Source of the DNA: Dunaliella salina
Lineage: Eukaryota > Chlorophyta > Chlorophyceae > Chlamydomonadales > Dunaliellaceae
Assembly (NCBI GenBank): GCA_002284615.2
Contig: MU069529.1
Coordinates: 484,300-513,132, forward strand
Length of the DNA: 28,833 nt
Direction of reading: 5' to 3'
Below the pieces are notes generated by a model. It searched no databases. It had not been told where the DNA came from and worked only from the letters and a program-made list of their open reading frames with translations. Below, in pieces: positions 20,201 through 28,694 of the stretch (positions are counted from its first letter, which is position 1; each line of letters starts with the position of its first letter). The position numbers and the translations under genes are program-made.

Positions 20201-21752
20201 ATTTGTCATATTTTGGCTCTCAGGTGGGTTTTTGCTCAAACCTGACCCAGCAGTGTGAAAAGACGGGGGGGGGGCAAAATTTGGTCCCAAAGCAAGAGAG
20301 TGCCTTCCAGGCAAAAGTGGTGCAAAAATGGAAAGCTGGAAAGCACAGTGTTTGGCCACGACCTGTGTATGAGGTCTTGTTCAGCATCATTTTCAGGTAT
20401 GCCCTGCCAAGTTTGGGGGCCCAGGAGTGAATGTGCGCGTCCCTGGGGCGCGGTCAAAGCTGGGAGCTGTTGAAGGATGAGGGGCTCGGGTCAGCCTGCC
20501 TGAGCAGACATGCTGACTTGCTAGACTTATGCACTTGCTCCTGAAGATGAAGCTGGAAAACTCAGGCTCACGTGTGAGGGCCTCCAGGGCCAGCAAAAGT
20601 GTCGCGACCCCGAATGGTGCAATGGTTGCTGTGTGTCATTTACTCGCCATTTCCCTGCCAAAATTGGGCTATTTTCTGGACCCCCGCCCCAGCCCCCCAG
20701 TACCCCCGGAATGTGCTCCTGATGAAATGCCCAACCATCGCTGTAGGTCAGGTAAGCCGGGGGGTGCTTCCTGAGGACCCCATTCTGGCAGGGATTTTGA
20801 CTGATTCCAAACCCCCCACCCTGGGCCCCCCCTGGCTCAAACTGAGTATGCAGGGTTGCTTGACTGCCCTAGGGTTGAGGTCCTGCATGCTCAGAATTGG
20901 GAGGGGCTGTTGCTTCATTCTCAAACATGCATGCCCAGCCTGACCAAAGGTGCTGGATGTGCAGGTTTACGGTGCGCTCCATCTTAGGAGATCGATGGGC
21001 CCATGCTGCGTATAAAGAAGCCAAGTGGGGGCCTCAGGCTGGCTTTGTTGTCATCATCCTTTCACATTCTTCGGCAGGGTCCGCAGGTTTAGAGTTTTGG
21101 GGAGGACTTTGCAGGGCTTGTACAGGTAGCCTACCATTGGGTTTTGAGGAAAGCGGAGTCGGAAAGCGGAGTCAGGGGGGCTCTTGCTGGAGGAAAGTGT
21201 CAGGTTGGCAGAGTTGCATTCCCAGCTTTTCAGTCGATCTAGATTTATTAATAATTTAAGGATCAATACACATGTGCATCACTCGCGCGCATCTGCAGGC
21301 CCAGCAGTGCCGTAGACAGCTCCCCTGGAGGTTCCATGTCCGCCCGCCCCGCCGGACGCTATGGCGGCGCCCCTGCCGGCCCTAGTGGCACCCCTCCCCC
21401 TGCCCCCTCCTCACACATGCCCCCCCCTTCATCTCGCGGCCTCCCCTCCTACTGCGCCCCCACCACATCCAGCCGAGCCAGCACTAGCGGGGCCCCTGCC
21501 TCTATGCGCACTAGCGGCACATTTGGGGGTGGGCCTGCTTCAATGCGCGCTAGCGGCACCTTTGGGGGTGCACCTCCCTCAGCACGAAGCAGTGGCACAT
21601 TTGGGGCTGGGCCCGCATCCATGCGTACGAGCGGCACATATGGGGGCTTGGCGCGCAGCTCCAGCGCGCGCCAAGCGGGTGTTGCTATGGAGCCGCAGAG
21701 TGCAGGGGGGCGCAGGTCCAGTAGCGGGAGCTGGTCGATGAGCAGGCGGTGA
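6969..21752 (+). CDS. CH-domain kinesin-14 (KCH-like motor), 15 exons
   Basis: The product is a minus-end-type kinesin-14 with an N-terminal CH domain; relatives link microtubules to actin or organise spindles and organelle position. Exons joined by frame: 6969-7196, 7325-7393, 7965-8420, 8858-9049, 9571-9749, 9926-10191, 11078-11229, 11713-11853, 12639-12861, 14250-14401, 15420-15521, 17366-17512, 18555-18647, 19048-19355 and 21299-21752. They give 1,053 residues plus TGA with all phases matching. Landmarks: IRVYCRIRP (~388), P-loop GQTGSGKT (473-480), switch I NERSSRSH (589-596), switch II DLAGSE (622-627), and STLKFATRV before the C-terminal extension. The ATG at 6969 starts the open frame that runs into the CH domain. 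Uncertain points are exon 2, the 30-base mini-exon at 9101-9130, and whether TGA 21750 is the stop or part of a donor (GCG|GTGAGT). Many exon edges are copied in the introns. Confidence 0.9.
7768..7905 (+). repeat. Tandem duplication in intron 2
   Basis: CTGCTGTTTGCGTTGCGTCA at about 7770 recurs as CTGCTGTTTGCTTTGCGGTG near 7848, each followed by GATGTAGTCAAACAGTGTGC. The unit is about 80 bases. It lies just upstream of the exon 3 acceptor but does not contain the exon edge. Confidence 0.8.
8858..9749 (+). other. Coiled-coil stalk (exons 4 and 5)
   Basis: Exon 4 (8858-9049) and exon 5 (9571-9749) encode residues ~252-374, rich in Glu, Gln, Lys, Leu and Met with heptad-like spacing (for example [20 protein letters not shown]). 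This is the expected dimerising stalk before the kinesin-14 neck, which continues in exon 6 as [20 protein letters not shown]. The residue after Gly in the neck is Ala; several kinesin-14s have Asn there, but plant members vary. Confidence 0.75.
9087..9134 (+). repeat. Copy of exon 4 3' end with donor (possible 30-base mini-exon)
   Basis: GCCGATGCATCGCAG/GCGTCTGCCGCACAGAACAAGGAGATGCAG/GTGAG repeats the last part of exon 4 (9007-9053) after about 80 bases. A new AG (CATCGCAG) precedes 9101, and the donor GTGAGTGG follows 9130. The piece between is 30 bases, phase 0, and would insert [10 protein letters not shown] into the stalk without breaking the frame. Whether it is used needs RNA. Confidence 0.7.
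10165..10395 (+). repeat. Three tandem copies of the exon 6 donor region
   Basis: The exon 6 end CCCCTCGTTCGTTCAGTGCTGGATG|GTGAG is followed by GGTTACAAGGTAATGAGT and GGTCACAA. It recurs near 10248 (CTCCTCGTCCGCTCTGTGCT, then GGTTTCAAG and GGTCACAATC) and near 10344 (CTCCTGGTCCGCTCAGTGCT). Units are about 85-95 bases. Only the first keeps a clear GTGAG at the exon-like edge. Confidence 0.8.
10676..10841 (+). repeat. Direct duplication in intron 6
   Basis: AGGCTGTGCTGGCGGCT at about 10676 and again near 10787 are both followed by a GGGGTTGCAA, GCGCTTG, GGTGGCAAG series. The unit is about 110 bases apart. It does not include a coding edge. Confidence 0.75.
11819..12030 (+). repeat. Copies of the exon 8 donor region
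   Basis: The exon 8 end CACAGGCCAGCGGATGCAAC has diverged copies at about 11900 (CACAGGCCAGTGGCTGCAAC) and 11993 (ACAGGCCAGCAGTGTGAACA). Each is followed by a TCTGCTAG/CCTGTTAG-like stretch that echoes the start of intron 8. The period is about 80-95 bases. Confidence 0.65.
12540..12692 (+). repeat. Tandem duplication of the exon 9 acceptor and 5' end
   Basis: GCAGGCTGTGGAGACCGCAG near 12546 precedes the true exon 9 start at 12639 (GCAGGCTGTGGTGGAGACTG). Both continue into GAGGATGTG.TGCAGATGATGGC.GAAGG. The upstream copy runs into TAA near 12604 in the kinesin frame and has no obvious donor, so the downstream copy is the real exon. Confidence 0.85.
12820..13862 (+). repeat. Exon 9 / intron 9 junction minisatellite (~12 units of ~90 bp)
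   Basis: The last ~35 bases of exon 9 plus the first ~55 of intron 9 repeat to about 13862. The junction AAAAGGTGGGT or GAAAGGTGGGT occurs near 12857, 12949 (GGTGGCT), 13032 (GGTGGAT), 13124, 13210, 13298, 13386, 13478, 13569, 13660 and 13753, with a decayed unit near 13842. Spacing is 83-93 bases. Most units also carry a CTGGCAG upstream of GCAAGCGCAA.GACAAGAGC, so each resembles a ~30-base mini-exon with both splice sites. Units alternate in a ~183-bp higher-order pair at 13393-13575 and 13577-13758. The true exon is the first unit, because only it follows on from exon 9. Confidence 0.9.
14386..14890 (+). repeat. Exon 10 donor-derived repeat array
   Basis: The exon 10 end GGGACAGGCCAAG|GTGGGG and following GCCAGGACATACTCAGAGCG, GCTGTGCA recur as variants GGGACAAGCCAAGGGAGAG, GGGACAGGTTAAGGTGGGAG, AGGACAGGCCAAGGTGGAGA, GGGACAGGCCAAGGTGGAAG and GGGACAGGCCGAGGTGGAGA between 14467 and 14820. 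They are interleaved with GGGCAGGCT.AG units. Periods of 55-80 bases are mixed, so the array has rearranged. Confidence 0.8.
15290..15432 (+). repeat. Tandem duplication of the exon 11 acceptor region
   Basis: A ~71-base unit (CGATGT.GA..CACAC, GGCCTCCTCTTC, CACGCTCC, TTGCAG/GTCATG) occurs twice, with AGs at 15350 and 15419. Only the second continues into coding sequence (GTC ATG ATG TTC). Use of the first AG would add a stretch that reads GTC ATG CGC CGC GGG and onward. Confidence 0.8.
15920..16320. repeat. Inverted repeat (~105-bp arms) plus a third direct copy in intron 11
   Basis: 15922-16026 and 16058-16162 are inverse complements with few mismatches (shared ACACGCTCGGTGGCCTGCAG and its complement), around a ~30-base loop. 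A third copy in the right-arm orientation lies at about 16205-16313, including GTATGCCAGTGACTTGTTAA from the loop. It could be a small foldback element or a palindromic duplication. No coding potential is evident. Confidence 0.85.
16300..16475 (+). repeat. ~30-bp tandem array in intron 11
   Basis: Five or six units of CACCCAGTGCTGTATGCTAG followed by TGTGTT, slightly varied, grow directly out of the end of the third foldback copy. Each unit starts with the CACCCAGTG that ends the foldback arm. Confidence 0.85.
17220..17440 (+). repeat. Tandem duplication of the exon 12 acceptor and 5' half
   Basis: CCTTTTGGTCATATT, CCACAG/GCCAAGAAGAATG and the following ~45 coding bases occur at 17227-17310 and again at 17339-17422, a 112-base period. 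Coding bases are nearly identical, so the event looks recent. The first copy also has an AG at 17253 and reads [19 protein letters not shown] before diverging. Without a donor of its own it would read out of frame into the second copy, so the second copy is chosen. Confidence 0.9.
17490..17778 (+). repeat. Tandem copies of the exon 12 donor region
   Basis: TATGATGCACATCGACAACAG|GTGCGGCCATGTTGAAA recurs at about 17618 (TATGATGCCCATCGACAACA, GGTGCGGCCATGTTGAAA) and, more diverged, at 17740-17775 (CAGCATGACGCGCAGAAGCA, ACATGTGCAA). The unit is about 125 bases. The second copy keeps an intact CAG|GTGCGG donor. Confidence 0.85.
18258..18610 (+). repeat. Array of four exon 13 acceptor copies (~87-bp units)
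   Basis: TTTGCCATGCAG/GGAGGATCGC then CCTACCAATCAGC.GGAAGC and CATGGCTCC recur with acceptors near 18304, 18388, (degenerate, CAAGCAAGG) 18472 and 18554. Only the last continues into GAGCAAAGGCCCCCGCGGAC and the donor GCCG|GTGCGT at 18647. All four units stay open in the kinesin frame ([15 protein letters not shown]), so the whole block could be translated if retained or if an upstream AG were used without a donor. Confidence 0.9.
19357..19386. other. Ambiguous bases and poly-G run at the exon 14 donor
   Basis: Six undetermined bases (19357-19366) are followed by about 20 G. The first N falls in the donor CCAAG|GNGCG; if it is T the exon 14 donor is a normal GTGCG at 19356, which gives the correct phase to exon 15. 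The run is probably a sequencing or assembly difficulty. Confidence 0.9.
19478..20945. mobile_element. Long-inverted-repeat (foldback-like) element in intron 14
   Basis: The ~300-base arms 19478-19780 and 20648-20945 are inverse complements at high similarity. Landmarks are GGTCAGGCTGGGCATGCATG at the outer left and its complement ending GCCTGACC at the outer right; GGGTCCTCAGGAAGC, CTTACCTGACC and CCCAATTTTGGCA also match. They enclose ~870 bases without a recognised gene; a further short copy of the arm tip lies at 19989-20010. It may be a non-autonomous DNA element or a foldback duplication. No clear target-site duplication was found, and no transposase is encoded. Confidence 0.75.
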
Positions 21753-21845
21753 GTCCGTTCCTGCCCGGATGGTCAAGTCAGCAGGTTTCTGTGTAGCAGA
21801 CACTGGGCCAGCAACCTGTCTATGAGCAGGGTGAAAGCCAAAGCA
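21733..21845 (+). repeat. Duplication of the exon 15 end
   Basis: CTGGTCGATGAGCAGGCGGTGAGTCC (split here as CTGGTCGATGAGCAGG and CGGTGAGTCC) recurs at about 21815 as CTGTCTATGAGCAGGGTGAA. Then GTCAGCAGGTTTCTGTGTAG, CAGACACTGGGCCAG matches AGCAGCAGGTCTGTGTGAAG, CAGACACTGAGCCAG. The period is ~82 bases. The copied segment contains the stop codon or donor of exon 15. Confidence 0.75.
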
Positions 21846-22156
21846 GCAGGTCTGTGTGAAGCACAGACACTGAGCCAGGGGATAGCAGTTGCTTGCGCTC
21901 CAATTGCTTGCGCTCCATCGTCCCAGTTGCTTGGGCTCCATTGCGTTCCATCTGGCAGAAAAGGATCATGCAACCAGCCAGGAGCTTTTACACCCACACA
22001 TGCATGCACGCATGCGCGGGTGCGGCTTGTGTGATGTATAGGAAAGAGGCAGCGGTGGCTGGTCTGCTGGCGTTGCTTGTCGCGAGTGCAAGCAGATAAG
22101 AGGACTGTGTGGCGCCCCCTAGCCTTTTAATGTGCTGCTGCAGATGAGGGATCCAG
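21753..22156. other. 3' flank of the kinesin gene
   Basis: No domain-bearing frame is seen. If TGA at 21750 is the stop, this is the 3' untranslated region and spacer. If GCG|GTGAGT is used as a donor, a further exon could lie here, but I found no convincing continuation. Confidence 0.4.
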
Positions 22157-22275
22157 CCCGCATTAGCCTTGGAGGTCATAGCTTACCTAAATTGGCGGAA
22201 CTCACTATCAGCGTCAGTGCTGACTGTATGGTTTGTTTCCTTAATGCAAGTTGTTTACATTCCAGCGTAGACTTT
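22157..22275 (+). repeat. LTR-like repeat block R1, copy 3 (diverged fragment)
   Basis: CATTAGCCTTGG, GGCGGAACTCACTATCAGCG, TTTCCTTAATGCA and CCAGCGTAGAC match the other R1 copies in order. It is the most diverged copy and lacks the TGTCA start and polypurine tract, so it is an old remnant. Confidence 0.55.
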
Positions 22276-24785
<2,510 letters not shown>

Positions 24786-25400
24786 AGCCGCTGCCAGAAA
24801 CTAAGAACAAGGGATCCTTGATTCTAAGTTATGATTGGGCTTTATAGTTGATAACCAGAAGTTTATGCATCAGGAGTTCCTTAACAGTCATGCACCCTGT
24901 ACTTAACACGAAAGGACTCTGTAACCTCATGAGTGTAACAGCAAATGTGACACTTCCCCCATCTGCTTCTCTCACGAAAGAAAGAAGAAATACGATGTAG
25001 ACAGAGTACTCAATTTCCCTGATGCCATCACCCCACTGCCAAAAACAAGCATATGAAAGCATATGAGAGCTGAAGGACAGACAGATGTCCTCAAGTATCG
25101 AACACACCCTATACAATGGCAAGCATACCAAATTCTTCAATAACCACCCTGGGCCCGCTCTCTGCCCTCTATGTGGTGCACCTGATAGCACCTCTTATAC
25201 CCTACTCAGGTGCATGCACTTATAGGAAAATAGAATGAACCAAAATCGACACCATCAAGCACTCAGCATCTGTGGCGAAGCACTCAGCAAAGGAAACTGT
25301 GGATCTTTCATCGTCACTATGGATGCATGCAACGCAGAAAAGCTTGTCATGCTCTATCACTGTCATTTCACTTTGACTGTTCTGTAGGCAGGTCACATGA
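24786..25400 (+). pseudogene. Fragment of LINE-like pol C-terminus (copy C)
   Basis: On the plus strand, 25109-25215 reads LYNGKHTKFFNNHPGPALCP followed by LCGAPDSTSYTLLRCMHL. This resembles the C-terminal zinc-knuckle (CPLCGxxDSxxHILxxC) that follows RNase H in LINE-like polyproteins, with the His here as Tyr. A second frame from about 25230 gives NRHHQALSICGEALSKGNCG and MDACNAEKL, typical of the segment after that knuckle. A stop and frameshift separate the two parts. 24786-24845 is an inverted copy of 4185-4250. It likely belongs to the same family as RNase H copies A and B. Confidence 0.6.
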
Positions 25401-25762
25401 AAGGAAACACCATGAAAGGTTTTAACGTCCAGAGTTGGCAAAAGCCATCCAAGAAAGGACAAGTTCACTTAAGCTGAGGGCTTGGGTTGCAAGTGGACTG
25501 ACTCTGCTTGCTCTGCTCAACTTTTCTTGGTCTGAGCAGCTGCAGAGTGCTGGCTGCAGCACAGAGAATTCTTGGGGCAGACACAGCAAGTGTGGGCCAG
25601 CTTCACCAGGTTACATCAGGAACAGGGCACCCCTGGCACAAGGCCAGGGATAGCGGAAATGGAGCCAAACCTCAAGGAAAGGTGGAACAGAAGGTTTAAC
25701 AAGAGAGAGAGCCCAATTAAACAACCCCATTTAAATACCGGCCATGGCTCTCACACTCGTTT

Positions 25763-25802
25763 GTACCATGATCCAGCAATGCCACAAAATTTGACGTGAC
25801 AG
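25763..25802. repeat. Dispersed repeat block R2, copy 3
   Basis: GTACCATGATCCAGCAATGC and then TTTGACGTGACAG match the ends of the R2 blocks at 230-270 and 3639-3678. Similarity stops at the same TGACAG. If R2 is an LTR end, this is the end of a 5' LTR whose partner begins at 26329. Confidence 0.5.
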
Positions 25803-26328
25803 GCTATACTCCCTGGAGGTGGAAATTCCTGATAATGTCCAACGAAACATTCCACACTGGCTTTCTCCATCCGGACAACTACCAAATACACAATTCAGTC
25901 ACCCTAATGATTATTGTCTACCCCTTGAAGGCAGAGAGTCCACCAATCACCAACAAGATATGAGTCCTAGAGGCAGATACCCTATTCATTTGACTTAAGT
26001 TTGCTCTGACACCCAGCCTGAACAAGCTCTCCTCACTGCACAGAATCAACAAATACACACAACTGAGGGCCTATGCACAAAAAAGCCTCGGGACAGGAAC
26101 CGCAATGACAGAGTCACATCTCACACACCGTTCTAATCGGAGTTGCGGGAACAGTTTACAACCCACACACAAGTAATTCCCTCTGCAAACTTGGACTAAC
26201 CAAAGAAAAGGCAAAACTGCAACCAAATTCCACTATCATGCTGTCAAAACCTTCTCAAAAATTAACAGCACCAAACGTGCAATCCAATTCAACAACCCAA
26301 GCAACGGGGGTTTGAGGGGGGGGGCTAC
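25803..26328 (+). mobile_element. Putative internal region of a short LTR element
   Basis: 526 bases lie between R2 copy 3 and R1 copy 4. They hold no coding domain. The last ~270 resemble 4738-4925, and they end in a polypurine tract (26314-26324). A small gene-less interior between LTR ends suggests a non-autonomous (TRIM-like) element or a heavily deleted one. A primer-binding site was not recognised. Confidence 0.4.
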
Positions 26329-26506
26329 TGTCAGGGCTGCTTGCAGGAGAGCGAGGCGTGCAGTCGGACGGACGACCGACAACCCGCCGGACCCACATTA
26401 GCTCTGCTGCTCGGAGCTTGTCTCTGTTGGCGGGACTCACTGCTAGCGCCAGCGCTGATTCTTGGGTCTTTCCTAAATGCACAATGGCTTTGTCCAGCGT
26501 AGACCT
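26329..26506 (+). repeat. LTR-like repeat block R1, copy 4
   Basis: It starts TGTCAGGGCTGCTTGCAGGA four bases after the polypurine tract GAGGGGGGGGG. It has the best-kept sequence of the four copies, ending near TCCAGCGTAGAC. The distal part of the LTR is not seen; the composite palindrome begins 69 bases further on. Confidence 0.6.
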
Positions 26507-26574
26507 CTCTTTTTTTGGATCTCCATGCATCCATTAAGTTAAGAAGACACGTTGGCTTGTAAAGAGCCGCGAGT

Positions 26575-27469
26575 GTTGACGTTATAAGGGAGAGCTTCCC
26601 ACTAGGCGACAAGCTAGCGCTAGCTTGTCGCCTAGTGGGAAGCTCTCCCTTATAACGTCAACAAAATGCCAGTCCCGGGGGGGCCTGTAACACCCAAGCG
26701 CTTCGTGCTTCTCCCGCGGTGTCGCCTCCCGCAGCACGGCCTTGTAGCTAGCACTAGCGCGCTCTCCCTTATCTTTTCCTGGCGCGTCTACAAACACGTT
26801 CCAGCAGACTACTTCCGTACTTCATCCGCGGTTCCAGGCTTACATGCGTGGGCTACTCTCAACACGCATCGCGGGACCATCCTCGTCCCCGCTCCGCCTC
26901 CTCCTCCCAGGAGCTAACTGCTACCACTGGGACTCGAACTCGCGCCTCCACTGCCCCTCCCCCGGGACTGTCATTTTGTTGACGTCATAAAGGAGAGCTT
27001 TACTACTAGGCGACAAGCTAGCGCTAGCTTGTCGCCTAGTGGGAAGCTCTCCCTTATAACGTCAACAAAATGCCAGTCCCGGTGAGGGGGCAGTGGAGGC
27101 GCGAGTTCGAGTCTCAGTGGTAGCAGTTTGCTCCTGAGAGGAGGCGGAGCGGGGACAAGGATGGTCCCACGATGCGTGTTGAGTGTAGTCCACGCTTGTA
27201 AGCCTGGAACCGCGGATGAAGTACGGAAGTAGTCCGCTGGAACGTGTTTGTAGACGCGCCAGGAAAAAGATAAGGGAGAGCGCGCTAGTGCTAGCTACAA
27301 GGCCGTGCTGCGGGAGGCGACACCGCGGGAGAAGCACGAAGCACTTGGGTGTTACAGGTCCCCCCGGGACGGGCATTTTGTTGACGTCATAAGGGAGAGC
27401 TTTTACCACTAGGCGACAAGCTAGCGCTAGCTTGTCGCCTAGTGGGAAGCTCTCCCTTATAACGTCAAC
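26575..27469. mobile_element. Composite 895-bp palindrome: two inverted ~404-bp foldback units
   Basis: Three palindromes built from GTTGACGT.ATAAGGGAGAG, CACTAGGCGACAAGCTAGC and their complements are centred at 26618/26619, 27022/27023 and 27425/27426. The first (26575-26662) is a perfect 88-base palindrome. The unit 26619-27022 is the inverse complement of 27023-27425 with small differences, so the whole block is one giant palindrome centred at 27022. Each unit also has inner inverted ends (AAAATGCCAGTCCCGGGG at left, CCCGGGACTGTCATTTT at right). GCGAGT lies directly outside both ends (26569-26574 and 27471-27476), a possible target-site duplication. No transposase is encoded, so it would be a non-autonomous foldback/MITE-like element. 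Confidence 0.85.
27095..27135 (+). other. Weak tRNA-like (B-box-like) segment inside the palindrome
   Basis: GGCGCGAGTTCGAGTCTCAG resembles the T-arm and internal B box of a tRNA gene (GGTTCGANTCC). The inverse copy lies near 26930-26950. I cannot fold a complete tRNA here, so this is at most a decayed tRNA-derived piece. Confidence 0.25.
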
Positions 27470-27476
27470 AGCGAGT

Positions 27477-28097
27477 CCCCTGAAAAACCACAAAGGCAAA
27501 GGACAAGGTGAAAGGGCTGATGGGGATCTGGATCCCGGAAAGTCGGTGGAATCTGGAGAGAGAGAGGGGACGAGGATATTCTGCTGGGATTAATTCCGGA
27601 TCCCTTCTCAAATCCTCTTCAAAGTGAGGTGAAGCTGCTCTTTTCTTTTGGTGTGGAAAGAGCCTGACAGCATGCCGTACGGCTCTGCCTGAGCAGCTCA
27701 GTTTAAACATCAAACAAAAATGATGTGCACGCGACGACTCATTTAGCCTTGGCGATTATAGTATAGTTCTGCAAATTCACTGCTTTACTGGTTCGCTGTA
27801 ACTTGTCACTTTTGCTTGCCACCCCAAGAGTACATGCTGCTTGAGCTCTTTTTTTCCATCAGTCTGTATCTAAATTTGATTTCCGGATTAATAAACCCGT
27901 GTCTTATCTGCAGCTGTCGTATCGGTGCAGCATGTAGACCCTGCACAGGGTGTGGTTGTTTGCATGCTTTTGAGTTTAGTGAACTTTCTTCCGCTTGAGA
28001 CCCCTTCCAGCTGTCTTCTCAAAACTGTCCACAGTAATCTACGAATTCATGAGAAGGGGATGAGCTGAGCACCTGGAAGCTGAGCACCTGGAAGCAC
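27477..28097. other. Spacer between palindrome and downstream frame
   Basis: No gene or repeat of note. A direct 15-base duplication (GCTGAGCACCTGGAA) occurs at about 28064 and 28080, immediately upstream of the next ATG. Promoter elements for the downstream frame may lie here but none is distinctive. Confidence 0.35.
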
Positions 28098-28694
28098 ATG
28101 GACCCTCCAGGCGCCAAGGGAGCACCAAGGGAGCAACAAGGGCAGGGTTGCTTTCTTCCTGGGGACCCTCCTCAGGCTTTCTTCACCTCTCTTCAACCTG
28201 CTGAGGGCGGACCTCCATCAAATGCTGCCCCACATCAATCAACGGCTCAGGCAGAACCCACAGCTCTCCCACCTAATATGCTCCAAGGTATTGACTTGCA
28301 AGGTCAAGCTGCGCGTCCCATGAGCAATATCCAAGGCACGTCAAGCCCAGGACCTTTTGAAAATGCAACAGCAGCACCTTCAGCAGGGCAGCAAGCCGGA
28401 CTCCATCCCGCAGGCCCAAGGGGTGCTAGCACCGCACCTGCACAAATTCAGCCAGTAATCCAAGCTGCTCCAGCTGGAGCAGCTAGCTTAACAGGTGCAA
28501 ACAGCTGCGCAAGCCCAGGAGCACGACCTTTGCCAGGAGTTCCTGGAGCCTTGCTCTTTCCCCCTGCGCACCCAGGTACTGGCCTCGCAGACTTACTATG
28601 GCGTCGGATCTCTTTTCGCATCCAAATTGTTTGGGTACATGCTGTAACCTGTGTCAGACAACGCCATCAATTTATGCAAAAATCTTTCACATGA
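28098..28694 (+). CDS. Pro/Ala/Gln-rich hypothetical protein, probable first exon of a gene
   Basis: The frame from ATG 28098 is rich in Pro, Ala, Gln and Gly for about 155 codons (for example PPGAKGAPREQQGQG and PSAGQQAGLHPAGPRGAST), with few charged residues. Composition changes after HPGTG near 28575, where CACCCAG|GTACTG looks like a splice donor, so the real coding part probably ends there and continues in exons beyond the window. No domain or signal peptide is recognised. Low-complexity N-termini like this occur in many green algal regulatory proteins, so no function is assigned. It could also be a chance open frame in biased DNA. Confidence 0.45.
   Translation: MDPPGAKGAPREQQGQGCFLPGDPPQAFFTSLQPAEGGPPSNAAPHQSTAQAEPTALPPNMLQGIDLQGQAARPMSNIQGTSSPGPFENATAAPSAGQQAGLHPAGPRGASTAPAQIQPVIQAAPAGAASLTGANSCASPGARPLPGVPGALLFPPAHPGTGLADLLWRRISFRIQIVWVHAVTCVRQRHQFMQKSFT

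Larger units (their letters stand above)
17366..21752 (+). other. C-terminal coiled coil and low-complexity tail (exons 12 to 15)
   Basis: Exon 12 (17366-17512) encodes a charged helix, [20 protein letters not shown] onward, as in the extension after plant KCH motors. Exons 13-15 encode a Ser/Pro/Gly/Ala-rich tail of ~280 residues with TP and SP sites ([22 protein letters not shown]). Exon 15 includes four ~17-residue repeats around [10 protein letters not shown] (residues ~975-1030). Basic low-complexity tails of this sort may bind microtubules or be phosphorylated; the function here is inferred. Confidence 0.75.

Noticed and set aside
27095..27135. Complete tRNA gene in the palindrome
   Set aside because: Only a T-arm/B-box-like piece is visible; stems do not pair well and no acceptor or anticodon arm can be built.
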